NCBI GenBank assembly: GCA_036850595.1
Contig: CM072168.1
Coordinates: 18,281,982 to 18,345,981 of the forward strand
Source: Rhyacichthys aspro
Taxonomy: Eukaryota; Chordata; Actinopteri; Gobiiformes; Rhyacichthyidae
Reading direction: 5' to 3'
Length of the DNA: 64,000 nt
The notes under the pieces were generated by a model. That model was not told the origin of the DNA. It did not search any database and saw only the letters and a program-made list of their open reading frames with translations. Shown one piece after another: positions 47,101-62,100 of this stretch; position 1 is the stretch's first letter; each line of letters starts with the position of its first letter. The position numbers and the translations under genes are program-made.

Positions 47101-50100
47101 GAAAAAACACAACATATATCCATAATTAGAAAACTTCTGATTCTTATTATTGCTTAAAAAAAAGGGTGAAAATGTCTTCTTTTCTCTTACGTTGCTGAAG
47201 AAATACTTAAAGTTGTGGCATCTGGCGTAGTCGTACGTATCAAGGACAGTGGTGTATAAGTGCTTCTCCTTGTGGTAAGCCTCTCTGTAGTTCAGCTGTT
47301 AAAAAGATAGCTGTTAATTCACACGTTTTCATTTAAACCGTACATACGCATTTTGTTTTTGTCCGTTTCACTCACCTCGCTGGCCCAGGTGTGGCCCAGG
47401 ACGGCGGTCACGTAAACCGGAGTGTCTGTCACGATGGAGTAGTTGTTGAACTCCTTCTTGGCTTCATCTCTGTATTTAAGCTAAAATGGGAAATGTAGCA
47501 CAAGTTAGCAGCTAAATATGTTATTAGGGTTTTATTTGTGATGTTAAATGAGTTACATACATCACTCTGCAGCTCGTAGGACTTCTTGGCGCGGATGATC
47601 TCGGGAGTGTCCCAAACGTAGCAACCAATGCCCTTCATCCAGTTCAGGTCGTCCTTGTAAAACACCTTCAAGAAAAAGATGGGATAGTTTTTATTTGAAT
47701 ATTTTACTGCTGTTATTTGGGTGAAAATAAGACAGAATTAATGAATATGTACTTATTTACAGATATTATTTATATGCATTTTAAAGTAGAATTAAGTGAA
47801 AGTTCTTTATTCAGATATTCCTCAAACAATAGTGGAGCAGAAAGCTAGCAACAGGTACAGAGCTGGATTTGACTCTACAGTAGTTTAGGTTGGGACAATG
47901 CATTGTTTGAATCGTTTTCCTCTTGTAATACATCATTGTGATTCAGATAAATTTATTGTGAGGCCATTTTCTACAGTAAAGATAGATGTGGGAGTTGTGC
48001 GCAAACGAGGAACTAAGGAAAAACTAAATGCATGTGATAGACATTGGCTAATCGCAAACAAATTACATGAAAGTGACGATTTTCATGTAATTTGTAAAGA
48101 AAAATCCACAAAATGTCAGTCTTGGGCTATCTTTGCTCTACATTTTCACATTATAATTGTATTGCAAAATAATTTTTAAAAAATTTTTTTTTGGGGGAAG
48201 TTTGGGGGGGTTTTTTTTTTTTAATTTTTTTTTTTTTTTTTTTTTTTTTTTATTTTTTTTTTTTTTTTTTAATAAAAAAAAATAATTTATTTTACTACTC
48301 CTTTATAAAAAAAAAATATATAATTCACAAAGAAAATGACCAACCCGTAACCCAAACAAGGAACAAAAACTATTTTATGTGACAGTGAACTATGCAAAAA
48401 TCAAGTGTAAACTGGATAAACTGAATAAGGAGGGGCCTACATCACTGAGGATCTCGTTGGTCTTGCGAGCGCGGATGGCGTCCTCCTGTTCGGGATGGCA
48501 GGTCCACTGGTGGAGGTAGGTGCGGTAGAGGACGTCACTCAGCATGTCCTGGCAGCGCTTGGCCACCTTGTTGGCGATGACGTCCGGCGGGAGGTGGACC
48601 TTGGTCTTGGTGTGATGGTAATCTTTCTGGTAGAGCCGCTGCAAAAAAGAAAACATGCCACAATAGAGTTATGTCCAATTCATGTGGCTTTAGGATGTTT
48701 TTTTACAATGACTATTATTTGTATTTAAGCTAGAAATAATCAAAAGTCCATTTGCAATAAGTGATCATACAGTCCTTTTTCTGAATTAAGCAGGTGTTCA
48801 TGTTCTTTTTTCAACTCTGAAAGCTCTTTTTTCCGAGGGCTGTATGAATATAGCATTACTAAAAGTGCCATAGACTTAATTTAATAAATAAACTATATAA
48901 TGTATACAATGCTAATGATGCCTCACCAGTCCCTTGTTCTTCTCTTGATCTCCACAGCGCATCACATCAGGGAAGTCCACCAGAGTCCCAGCCATGTAGT
49001 GACCCTTCGCCTTCTCGTGGATGTCCTTGTACTTAGCCTAAAAACAACAACAACATATTCATTTAGTATTATTTATTTTTTATTTAATTATTATCTTCAT
49101 TTCTGATGCGGTAAAGCACTTACATCACTGGCGATCTCCCTGCCCTTCTTTCCGCTGACCAGTGGGATGTACTCGTGGTCCAGCTTGTAGCCTGTAGCCT
49201 TTGTTTCATCCCATTGTTTTTTGTATGTTTTCTGAAAGCACAAAAGGACAATATTTTCAGGATAAAAAAAGTGCTGAATGCAAAATATATATGAAAAATA
49301 ATGATATGTATATGATATACCTCACTGATGATCTTAGCTGCTTCCCTGCTGTGGGCGAGCTGAGGAGTGTCTTCAGACCCGATGTATTGACCCTTCTCTG
49401 CGTTGAATGTTTCTTTGTACTTCAGCTGTAGAGAAAAGACATGTTTTCAGTAAACCGAGAGAAACCTGATATATTTAGTCTAATTTATTATCCGTATTTT
49501 AATATTTATGAGATCTACTGACATCACTGAGGTTGGCAGCATTTGTCTTTGCCAGGACGATCTCGGGACGGTCCACGATCAAGGTGAACTTTCCGAAGCA
49601 CTCTTTGGCATTCTTCTTGTAAAGCCTCTGTGGATGAAACAAAATAGTAAACATGATCAAATGCAAAGAAATATGTCCATTACAAACAAAAGCTTGAAAA
49701 CCAAATGACAGGAGTTGTCCAGAACACTCAATACTCAGTCATTTCAGTCTCTCTTACTTGAATTGACGTCTTTCATCACTGCTACAGTACTTCAGAACAC
49801 TTTCTTTTTCTGAGGTTTCTGGGTATTTGATTAAAATAGCTGCTTTTGAACTTACTTAAAATAGCACTATCAAAGTAAAACAACTCCAAAAAGACTTAAA
49901 ACCATAAAAAAGAGGGAAAAGAAGCAAAGCTATAGCAAAAATTACAACTGTAAGGATCTTCCACAACAAAAGGGAAACCTGCTTCACAGGATTGTTTGAT
50001 AATATTTTACTCTGAAGGAAGATGATATAAGTGGAGAAAGCTGGCAGTAATTGTTCGACTAATGTGTTATGAGGTACAAAAGCTTCTCCATGTGATAAAA

Positions 50101-53100
50101 CAAATGTGTGTGCCACTATTGCTTGAGTGTGGTAGATATTCTGACATTTATTAGTGCTTGTATCTGTGCTTGTTATTACATTAACTCATCACTCTGAAAG
50201 ATCTGGTATTGGGATCCCTTGAGAAAATCACACACTTGAATTAAATATTACAAACGTACTTCATTGAGAATCTCCTGGGCCTTTTTGACTTTGACGTGGT
50301 CCACAGAGTCAGCTGCCACCCAGCCGCAGCCACGGATCCATTCAAGATCTGCCTTATATATGTTCTATACACAGAGATAAATACACAGAGAGTGGTTATT
50401 TTCTCACAAACTGTTCTGCTTCTTAGACTGGTTTTATTATGGTGTGATTTCTTCTCACTCACATCACTCTGGAGGTCATACACTTTGCGGGCCTGGATCA
50501 CGTCGTTCTGGTCGGGCAGACAGGTCCACTGGTGCAGGCGGGTTCTGTAGTTGTCATCGTTGACCTGCATCTGGCATTTCTTGGCCAATTCAAACTGCAG
50601 CATGTCCACAGGAAGGTTGAACTTGGTCTTGGACTTGTTGAAGTCCTTCTTGTACAGAGCGTCACTGGCGATCTTGGCTGAGTTCAGAGCGAGCATCAAC
50701 AGAGGGTCGTCCTCTACGCAGCGGGCCCCGATGTGGTGGCCCACCTGCTTACGGTAGCTTTCAAGGTACTTGTGCTAAAAAGACAGACACAGAGTCATGT
50801 TGTCAGTAAAGATCTGCTTCAGAAATGTAATTTATAAGCAAGACGAGCCACTTTGTCCTTTGTACTCACATTACTCTGTACTTTACTTGTATTGATGCAC
50901 TGTTTGATTGGCACAGCATCTCCAGGCATAAAGTAACCTGTGGCTTTGACCTTATTCCACTCTTGGGTGTACAGTTTCTAAAAGAGAAGAGAAAAAACTT
51001 TTTATCATTCATACCAACAGGCAAAACATTACACTTAAAAATGCTCATAAACATCGAGAGAGGAGTTCATACCGGATGAATGTGCTTAGCTGCCTCTCGA
51101 GCTGAAGCCATAGTCGGAGTGTCCACCAGGGAGTACTTGAGCTTGTCCTGATGCCAAGCCTCACGATATTTGGCCTAAAAAAAGAGGGAAAATCACACGT
51201 TGTACCCATCAGCAGTATTTTACTATAAAATGTTGTGTTTTTGTATCAAACAATCCTGACCTCATTGAGGGCTTCAGCTGCATTCTTAGCACAAACCAGG
51301 TCAACTCTATCAGTGGGAACGATGTATTTCTGCTCATCCAACTTGACACGATAGCCTCTCTGTAATAGCAGAAGGAAAACAAGTAAGTGGCGTGCACTTC
51401 TGCCAAATATAATATACAGTATCATCTGTAGCATTTGTTCTGTGTCAGACTTACATCAGCCAGGATCTTCTGTGCATGCTTCACCTTCAAAACCTCCACG
51501 CTCTCATGGGGCACCCAGCCACATCCCCGAATCCACTCCATGTCAGCTTTATACACAGCCTGAGGAGACAGAGCATCATAGTTTATGTATTTCACATGAC
51601 ATACTGGAAAATAACTATAGTCTGGGAAGGGGCCAGCATTTCCCTGAACCAGAAATGTCTCAATATGATCTGGACTTGATATTTATTGTTAAGTGTTTAG
51701 TTTAATGGATTACTCACATCACTCTGCAGGTCATAAGCCTTTCTGGCCTGGACCACATCATTAGAGTCGGGCAGACAGGTCCACTGGTGCAGGTGAGTCC
51801 TGTAGTTGAAGTCGTTCACTTGGATCTGACATTTCTTTGCCAGTTCAAGGTTCAGCATGTCCACAGGAAGGTTGAACTTGGTCTTGGACTTGTTGAAGTC
51901 CTTCTTGTACAGAACGTCACTGGCGATCTTGCCTGAGTTCAGAGCGAGCATGATCAGAGGGTCTTCCTCTACGCAGCGGGCTCCGATGTGGTGGCCCACC
52001 TGTTTGCGGTATCCGTCTTTGTACTTGTACTATAAAAGGAAAGATTGGTAAGAAAAAAATCTAAAAATAAATATGAATCTATTTAAAAATAATCAGTGTT
52101 GTTATTTCTGCCTTACGTCACTGACGATGTCTCTTGAAGCTTTGGCCTTCAGCACAGACACAGCATCCTCCTTGATGTGATAACCTTTTGCCTTCTGGTC
52201 ATCCCATGCTTTTGTGTACAGTTTCTGTGGAATGGAGAAAAAACGGGTGACTTATACTATCTTAATGAGCAGTTGTTTATTTGCTGAACTGTTGCAGAGT
52301 AAAACTTACATTACTAATTGCAACAGCATTGGCCTTGGACAGCTCAAAGGCGGGGGCATTTGCAGGGATGTGGATGTTGAGCTTGTCTTTATCCCAGACT
52401 TCTCTGTATTTCCTCTGTCAAAAATAAATCACAAGAAAAAGTACTGCATCAGGCCTCGTTAAAACTCTATCTACTACAAAGGTTGTTTCATAAACTGTTA
52501 AAAGAGCCAACACAAAACCAACAAAAACTGTATAATTACTTACTTCACTCATGTTTTCTGCGTTCTGCTTGGACAGGACAATAGCTGGCAGGTCCACCAC
52601 ACTGGTGAACTTGACGGTGCTTGGGTGTTGGCGGTACAGTCTGTCATTGAGAACAGTCTGGGCATGTTTCACTCTAAGAACCTCCACACAGTCCTGAGGC
52701 GACCAGCCGCATCCTCTCAGCCATTCCATATCAGCTTTGTACACAGCCTAAAAACACAGTAGGCCATGATGAGAATTTGTGAGTGCGGTTTTTAAGGTCA
52801 AATGTTTGAATTATGAGAAACGTTCACACAAAGTGTGGTTCGTCTAATATACTCACGTCACTGCGCAGGTCGTAGACTTTTCTGGCCTGGACCACGTCAT
52901 TAGAGTCTGGGAGGCAGGTCCAGTTGTGCAGGTGAGTCCTGTAGTTGAAGTCGTTCACTTGGATCTGACATTTCTTTGCCAGTTCAAGGGTCAGCATGTC
53001 CACAGGAAGGTTGAACTTGGTCTTGGACTTGTTGAAGTCCTTCTTGTAGATGTTGTCACTGGAGATTTTGGCTGCGTTAGCCGCCAGCATGATCAGAGGG

Positions 53101-56100
53101 TCATCTTTAACACTGAGGGCACCGATGTGGTGTCCACACTGCTTACGGAAGCCAGCTTTATATTTGTACTAAAATTATGAATAAGAAACATGATTTAATA
53201 TTAGGTAAAACCACTGTATTCAAGGTCATTAAATGACAAACTATACAAACTCACATCACTGACGATGTCTCGGGAGGTCTTGGCTGCGAGAACAGAGATA
53301 GCATCCTTAGGAAGGTAGTAGCCTTTGTTGATCATGTTCATGAAGCCTTCACGGTATTGTTTCTGATAAAACAAAAACAATGCAATATTTTTTTATGTTT
53401 ACAATAGCAACGGCACCAAAAAATACAAAGACTTGTAAATGTAAATGATTGAAGACTGGGTAAATAATATGGATTGTTTCATTGTATTACCAAGCTGGTG
53501 TTGATTTTGTTCTGCTTGGACAGGACAATCTCAGGGATGTCAGGCCCAATGTGAAGCTGGGTCTTATCCTTCTCCCAGGCAGCGACGTATGCTTTCTGAG
53601 GACAGACAGTTAACAATGAGGATTAATAACTAACTTGTAGTAATCAAAAGACATTATAAAGCAGTAGAAAAAGATTGAAAACACATAGAATAGACCACAC
53701 CTCTGACATGTCCTCACATTACCTTGTTCATTACGTCAGCATTGGCTTTGGCCAAGGCATAAGGCATGTCCACGGTCTGTGCTGTGAATTTGAAGTTGCT
53801 GGGATGTTGGCGGTATTTCCTTTCACTCAGGATCTCTGCTGCTTTCTTAGCTTTTTCCACGTCGACAGACCCGATGGGCACCCAGCCACATCCTCTGATC
53901 CACTCCATGTCAGCCCTATACACAGCCTGAGTCCCAAGGAAAGGAAAATGTAATAAAAATATAATCCACTGAACATGTTTCACTGTTAAAATTCATTATT
54001 ACTCACGTCACTGCGCAGGTCGTAGACTTTTCTGGCCTGGACCACGTCATTAGAGTCTGGGAGGCAGGTCCAGTTGTGCAGACGAGTCCTGTAGTTGAAG
54101 TCGTTCACTTGGATCTGACATTTCTTTGCCAGTTCAAGGTTCAGCATGTCCACAGGCAGGTGGAACTTGGTCTTGGACTTGTTGAAGTCCTTCTTGTACA
54201 GAACGTCACTGGCGATCTTGGCTGAGTTCAGAGCGAGCATGATCAGAGGGTCTTCCTCTACGCAGCGGGCTCCGATGTGGTGGCCCACCTGTTTGCGGTA
54301 TCCCGTCTTGTACTTGTACTGTCGCAAGGAAAGAGCAATGAAAAACAATAAATAACAGAATAAATTAAAGCCCAAATTAAAAGAATAGCTCACAGTCAGT
54401 TACTTACGTCACTGATGATCTCTCTTCCATGTTTGGCAGCAATAACTGAGACAGCGTCTGGTTTGAGATCGTAGCCTTTTTTGAACATTTCTTCAACAGC
54501 TTCTCTGTAGATTTTCTGAAATTAAATGTGTACAATTACACTACGTTACTTAAGTTCAATCCTTAAAAAATGAAAAGAACCATGTAAAACATACCTTGCT
54601 GATGTTGTAAGCATTAGCCTTAGAAAGCAGAAGCTCAGGAATGTCAGGAGTAAGGTGAATCTTAAGCTTGTCCGCTTCCCAAGCAGAAACATAGTTTTTC
54701 TGTGAGGTAAAAACAGAGGTTACAAACTAATCCCAGGACCAAAACAAACTGCACAGGAACAGCCTTTACCTTGTTGATGATGTCAGCATTGGCTTTGGCC
54801 AGTACCATGGGTATAGAGCTCGTGTCAGATTTGAATTTGAATGTGTCTGGTGTCTGCCTGTACAGACGTTCACTGAGGATTTTAGCAGCGTTCTTTGCTT
54901 TTACGACATCCAGCGAACCAATGGGGATCCACCCAACACCAACTACCTCTTCCAAGTCAGCTTTGTACACAGCCTAAAAAAGAACAAGTTGTATAATTAT
55001 AATTGACTCATAAATAAAAAAATGTGCATTAACTGACTAGGATTACTCACATCACTCTGCAGGTCATAAGCCTTTCTGGCCTGGACCACATCATTAGAGT
55101 CGGGCAGACAGGTCCACTGGTGCAGGTGAGTCCTGTAGTTGAAGTCGTTCACTTGGATCTGACATTTCTTTGCCAGTTCAAGGTTCAGCATGTCCACAGG
55201 AAGGTTGAACTTGGTCTTGGACTTGTTGAAGTCCTTCTTGTACAGAGCGTCACTGGCGATCTTGGCTGAGTTCAGAGCGAGCATGATCAGAGGGTCTTCC
55301 TCTACGCAGCGGGCTCCGATGTGGTGGCCCACCTGCTTACGGTATCCCGTCTTGTACTTGTACTGATGAAAGCATTAAAGAAAATATCTTGTGTCACAAC
55401 CTCAACTACACTCAGACTAGTTTCACAGAGTGGAACAGATAGAGATATAAGTCTGAGTCACTCACATCACTGATGATATCTCTGGAACCCTTAGCCGCCT
55501 TCACAGACACTGCATCCACAGGCAGGAAATATCCTTTCTTGATGGTCTCCTCAAATCCTTGTCTGTACAGTTTCTGCAATGTAACAGGCGCAGTATTATT
55601 AAAGACCCATGTGTGAATGTCATCAGTAGCTAAATAAACTTAAACAATATTATTTAACACATAAAACTATCTTTCAAACCCAGTCATGATGCAAAATTAT
55701 GAACAACACATATACAAACCCTGCTCATGTTGATTTTGTTCTGCTGGGACAGGACAATCTCAGGGGTGTCAGGCATGATGTGCAGCATGGTCTTATCCTT
55801 CTCCCAGGCCTCCACATAGAGATTCTAAAAACACAAAGAATACAGGCCTTTATAATGACACACTGATCAATACATTTTAAACCTTCTGAATGGATTCAAA
55901 TGAAAAATAAAGTCATATAAACAAAGGCTGGAGTATACCTTGTTCATGATTGTGGCGTTATTTTTGGCCAGGACGATGTTCATAGCGTCTGTGGGACTGG
56001 TGAAGGGAACAGTGCTCGGGTGTTGGCGGTACTTCCTTTCACTGAGGATCTCGCCCGCCTTCTTGGCCTTCTCCACATCCAGTGAGCCAATGGGGACCCA

Positions 56101-59100
56101 GCCCATACCCTGGAGCCACTTCATATCAGCCTTGTAGACGGCCTATGAGGGACAACAGTACATCTCTAGAACTGAACCTCTTACAAGTATTTGGAAATGT
56201 TAAACAAAGAGACAAATATCTGTGCTCACATCGCTCTGGAGGTCATACGCTGTTCTGGCCTGGACCACGTCGTTAGAGTCGGGCAGACAGGTCCAGTTGT
56301 GCAGTCTGGTGATGTAGTTGGCGTGGTTGACCTGAATCTGGTTCTTCTTGGCCAACTCGAAGGATATCATGTCCACAGGCAGGTTGAACTTGGTCTTGGA
56401 CTTGTTGAAGTCCTTCTTGTACAGAGCGTCACTGGCGATCTTGGCTGAGTTCAGAGCGAGCATCAACAGAGGGTCGTCCTCTACGCAGCGGGCCCCGATG
56501 TGGTGGCCCACCTGCTTACGGTATCCCGTCTTGTACTTGTACTGGAGGGAAAATACAAATGGTCTAAATAATGAGTACAGAAGAAATCTTCAGTAAACAA
56601 CTTGAAAATGGTCAAATCTATCCACTTACATCACTGGCGATGTCTCTGCCAGCCTTGGCTGCGAGGATGGGGATAGCGTCTTGGCGCATGTCATATCCCT
56701 TCTTCTTGGCCTCTTCATAGGCCTGCTTGTACGCTTTCTGGAAATAAACACATTTTTACATCAACAACTCAAGTGTCACATATATTAAAAATATCTCTAC
56801 TATATTATGATTTATTTTACTTACCACACTGAAGTTGACATTGTTTGCTTTGGCCAGGAGAATATCCATGGCATCAGGCATAATGTGGATCTTTGTCTTT
56901 TCATTCTCCCAAGCTTCACTGTAGGCTTTCTGTCGTCACAGAAAAGGATGACATTTTTAAAATCATGAACTTAACTGCTAGCACTTGTATATTAGTTACA
57001 GAATCAAAATGTTGACAATATGAGTTGATTTACCCTAAAAATAATGAAAATGACTCAGTACCTTGTTCATGACCTGAGCGTTGGCCTTGGCCAGAACCAT
57101 GGGCATGTCCTCAGTCGTGCATTTGAACTTGAAGTTGCTTGGATGCTGGCGATAATTCCTCTCACTGAGGACCTTACCAGCATGCTTCACCTTCTCAACG
57201 TCTATCGAACCTATCGGCACCCATCCAATACCTTTCAGCACCTTTAGTTCCTCCTTGTACACAGCCTGGACAAAACAGTGTTTAGATATAAAGATCAATG
57301 TCCACTTAACAAGTTAAAAACCTAAGATTTGTAAATCCTAAGAATTGAATATGTGCTCACATCACTCTGCAGGTCATAGGCGTGTCTGGCCTGGACCACG
57401 TCGTTAGAGTCGGGCAGACAGGTCCAGTTGTGCAGTCTGGTGATGTAGTTGGCGTGGTTGACCTGAATCTGGTTCTTCTTGGCCAACTCGAAGGCCATCA
57501 TGTCCACAGGCAGGTGGAACTTGGTCTTGGACTTGTTGAAGTCCTTCTTGTACAGAGCGTCACTGGCGATCTTGGCTGAGTTCAGAGCGAGCATCAACAG
57601 AGGGTCGTCCTGTACACTGCGGGCACCGATGTGGTGGCCCACCTGCTTACGGTATCCTGCCTTGTACTTGTACTGGAGGGAAAGAATACAAATTGTTATG
57701 TGTAAATCAAGAATCATCTGCCAAAATGAAAAATGTATCAAATCTATCCACTTACATCACTGGCGATGTCTCTGCCAGCCTTGGCTGCGAGGATGGGGAT
57801 AGCGTCTTGGCGCATGTCATATCCCTTCTTCTTGGCCTCTTCATAGGCCTGCTTGTACGCTTTCTGGAAATAAACACAAAATGAGATAAAACTAAATGTT
57901 TTCACATATAATGCAGTAGTCAAAGAATGTTTCCAGCATAAACAAAATGAGGTTAAACATTCTAAGGTTCATCAAATTATTAAATTACATCAGTGTTCAT
58001 CCTGTTAGTTCACTGAACATTGCACTCAACAGATCAGCATGTTTTATCTGTGTTTAATATATATAAATCCTTCTATTAAATGAAATGTTAACTACAGATT
58101 ATTCTTTATTGACATATAGCACTTTAAAATCATTTAGATAATATCAAATCATTGCTAAGGACGGGGTATAAGGACATCCATAAACTTTACTTACCACACT
58201 GAAGTTGACATTGTTTGCTTTGGCCAAGAGAATATCCATGGCATCAGGCATAATGTGGATCTTTGTCTTTTCATTCTCCCAAGCTTCATTGTAGGCTTTC
58301 TGTCGTCACAGAAAAGGATGACATTTTTAAAATCATGAACTTAACTGCTAGCACTTGTATATTAGTTACAGAATCAAAATGTCGACAATATGAGTTGATT
58401 TACCCTAAAAATAATGAAAATGACTCAGTACCTTGTTCATGACCTGAGCGTTGGCCTTGGCCAGAACCATGGGCATGTCCTCAGTCGTGCATTTGAAATT
58501 GAAGTTGCTTGGATGCTGGCGATAATTCCTCTCACTGAGGACCTTACCAGCATGCTTCACCTTCTCAACGTCTATCGAACCTATGGGCACCCATCCAATA
58601 CCTTTCAGCACCTTTAGTTCCTCCTTGTACACAGCCTGGACAAAACAGTGTTTAGATATAAAGATCAATGTCCACTTAACAAGTTAAAAACCTAAGATTT
58701 GTAAATCCTAAGAATTGAATATGTGCTCACATCACTCTGCAGGTCATAGGCGTGTCTGGCCTGGACCACGTCGTTAGAGTCGGGCAGACAGGTCCAGTTG
58801 TGCAGTCTGGTGATGTAGTTGGCGTGGTTGACCTGAATCTGGTTCTTCTTGGCCAACTCGAAGGATATCATGTCCACAGGCAGGTGGAACTTGGTCTTGG
58901 ACTTGTTGAAGTCCTTCTTGTACAGAGCGTCACTGGCGATCTTGGCTGAGTTCAGAGCAAGCATCAACAGAGGGTCATCCTGTACACTGCGGGCTCCGAT
59001 GTGGTGGCCCACCTGCTTACGGTATCCTGCCTTGTACTTGTACTACAAAGAGATGTAGAAAAATAGATTATTTTAAATAACAGCTGACAATCTTCACAGC

Positions 59101-62100
59101 ATTAACCTTAGAACATTACTTCAGGATAAATCATTTGTAGTAGGACTAAGTCAAGTTAAATTATCTTACATCGCTGGCAATGTCTCTTGAAGCCCGGGCT
59201 GCAAGGATGGAAATGGCATCTTGGCGCAAGTCGTATCCCTTTTTCTTGGCTTCTTCATTAGCCTGCTTGTATGCTTTCTAAACTCAAGAAAAAAAGCATT
59301 TGCTGACTTGCACAAAACACTTTTTTATATAATGCAAGGTTATTTTAAACTATATCAGAAACGCACCACACTGTAGTTGACTTTGTTCGCTTTGGCCAGG
59401 ACGATATCCATGGCGTCGGGCATGACATGGACAGTAGTCTTCTCTTTGTCCCAGGCTTGGATGTAAGCACTCTGTAAAGATATTTCTTGTTTAATGTTCA
59501 CACAAAAAGAAGCCTGTTTACATTTATATTAAAATAAAGTACTGATAAGAGATTTAACGATCATTGACTGTATCTGTGTAGTCTTTCTATCCACATGAAG
59601 CACCTTGTTCATGACCTGAGCGTTGGCCTTGGCCAGAGCCATGGGCATGTCCTGACTCGAGCTGGTAAACTTGAAGTTGCTTGGATGCTGGCGATAATTC
59701 CTCTCACTGAGGACCTTACCAGCATGCTTCACCTTCTCAACGTCTATCGAACCTATCGGCACCCATCCAATACCTTTCAGCACCTTTAGTTCCTCCTTGT
59801 ACACAGCCTGGATATGACAAAAGCAGACAGGGACAAGGGTTTGGTCTGAAGTAAAAATGTTCAAAGAAAATGGAAAATTATATCAGGTTTAGTGATACGT
59901 ACGTCACTCTGCAGGTCATAGGCGTGTCTGGCCTGGACCACGTCGTTAGAGTCGGGCAGACAGGTCCAGTTGTGCAGTCTGGTGATGTAGTTGGCGTGGT
60001 TGACCTGAATCTGGTTCTTCTTGGCCAACTCGAAGGCCATCATGTCCACAGGCAGGTGGAACTTGGTCTTGGACTTGTTGAAGTCCTTCTTGTACAGAGC
60101 GTCACTGGCGATCTTGGCTGAGTTCAGAGCGAGCATCAACAGAGGGTCGTCCTGTATACTGCGGGCACCAATGTGGTGGCCCACCTGTTTACGGTATCCT
60201 GTCTTGTACTTGTACTGGAGGGAAAAAAGTTTTGATCAGGAAAAAAGTTTTAGAAATTGGAAATCTACACCTATTTTCATTGCAGTAGGTAAGTAAGTAA
60301 TCATGCACTTACATCACTGGCAATAGCAGTGGAGGCTTTGGCAGCCTGAACAGCGATGGCATCAGCACGGAAATGATGTCCTTTCTTCTTTGCCAACTCA
60401 TTATCCAGCTTGTACAGTTTCTAAAACAGACAGAAAAATGCATTGAGAAATAATGCAATACTGTAAAGAAAAAAAAAAATCTTAGTCCTAGTTTCTGCAT
60501 TTGTGGCATATTCTCGTACAATGACAATATTACAGTAATTCATCTTATCTCATCCAATGTCAGATATCATAGATTTGAATAATACCATCCAAAAGATATA
60601 CATAATAAGAAAGAAAAAAAATCCAAAACGCTTCGTACCTCACTGTAGTTTTTCCTGTTTTCTCGGGCTAAAGCAATGTCCATTGCGTCGGGCATAACAT
60701 GAACGCTGGTCTTGACATTCTCCCAGGCTTGTAAATAGGATTTCTACCAAAAACAGATGCAGTAATTGTTGTTAGTTTTCTCAGACTTAACCTATTACAG
60801 TACAATATCATTATTTACAACAGGACAGTCTGTACCTTGTCCATGATCTTGTTATTGGCCGTTGCTAGAACCACATCCATAGACTGCATGTCTTTGGTGA
60901 ATTTGAAGTTGCTTGGATGTTGACGGTAACCTTTCTCACTGAAGGCCTGTCCGGCTGTTTTTGCTTTCTCGACATCGAGTGAGCCGATAGGGACCCATCC
61001 ACTTCCTCTAATGTAGTTCTGGTACTCGCTCTTGTACTGATTCTGCAGAAGAAAAGTGAACAGAGGTTGTATTTATACCTGTACAACCTGTACAACATTC
61101 AGTAAAAAATGTGTTTATAAAGCTGAGGTCATCTGACGTACATCACTGGCAATGAACTGCATGTTACGAGCCAGTTCGAGGTTCATGGCATCAGGAAGAA
61201 GAACGTTACTGTGTTGGATCTGTTTATATCCAGCCATGGTCTGAGCAGCAGAGGCCTGTTTGGCGTGGACCAGACTTATCATATCGACCGGGGAGTGGTA
61301 CTTCAGCTTGGACTTGTGGTAGTCCTTCTTGTAGTTCTTGTCGCTCTGTAACTTAGCCACCTCCATGTAGTGAACCAGCAGAGGGTCGTCCTGGAGGCTG
61401 CGTAAACCCACGTGGTGGCCCTTTGACTTTTCAAACGCCAGTTTGTACTTGTACTGGGAAAACAAATGCATACTTTGTCATTTAGTAACACCGTCCATGT
61501 CTTCTCTGTTGTCTAAACTGACATTAATAAACCCATATTCTACTTTCCATAGACCAAATAAGTCATTTTATTTACATTTACTCCACAAATCTCATTCAGT
61601 TACTTAATCGGACTCATTATTCATATCCATTTTATAATTATGTAGTCAATAGGAATTATTATAACTTAAGATTCTCTGTCTCTTTCACCATTATCCAGAT
61701 CGATGTATCGATACAAAGCTGTCCACTTACACTTTAACTTGAGTAATATTCATTTAAGCTAACACTATTGTTTACTTGAGCACACATTTTGACTCCTCGA
61801 CCCACTTCTGTGACATTTAGGTGAAGAAAAAGCTTTTTTTTCACTTACGTTGCTGGCGATAGTTGTGCCAGACTTGGCAGCGATAATTGGGATGGCGTCT
61901 GCTTTGAGGTTGTATCCCTTATTGGCCATCTCCACAATACCAGCTTTGTAAAGTTTCTGCAAGAATAAATAATAATACAAACATTAACCCAAGGAAAATG
62001 TGTATTAATGGTTTTATAGTAAAATGATGGAAGCTTGTGATGTTTTCTTACATTGCTCATATTGAGGGCATTAGCTTTGGCCAAAACAATCTCTGGAGAA

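Noticed and set aside
48191..48382. Open frame made almost only of phenylalanine
   Set aside because: Translation of the poly-T tract, with no biological meaning.
50551..60296. Recurrent + strand open frames such as SLAILAEFRASI opposite the nebulin 312-nt exons
   Set aside because: They are antisense shadows of the repeated exons and recur only because the exons recur. The - strand reading matches nebulin with splice sites.
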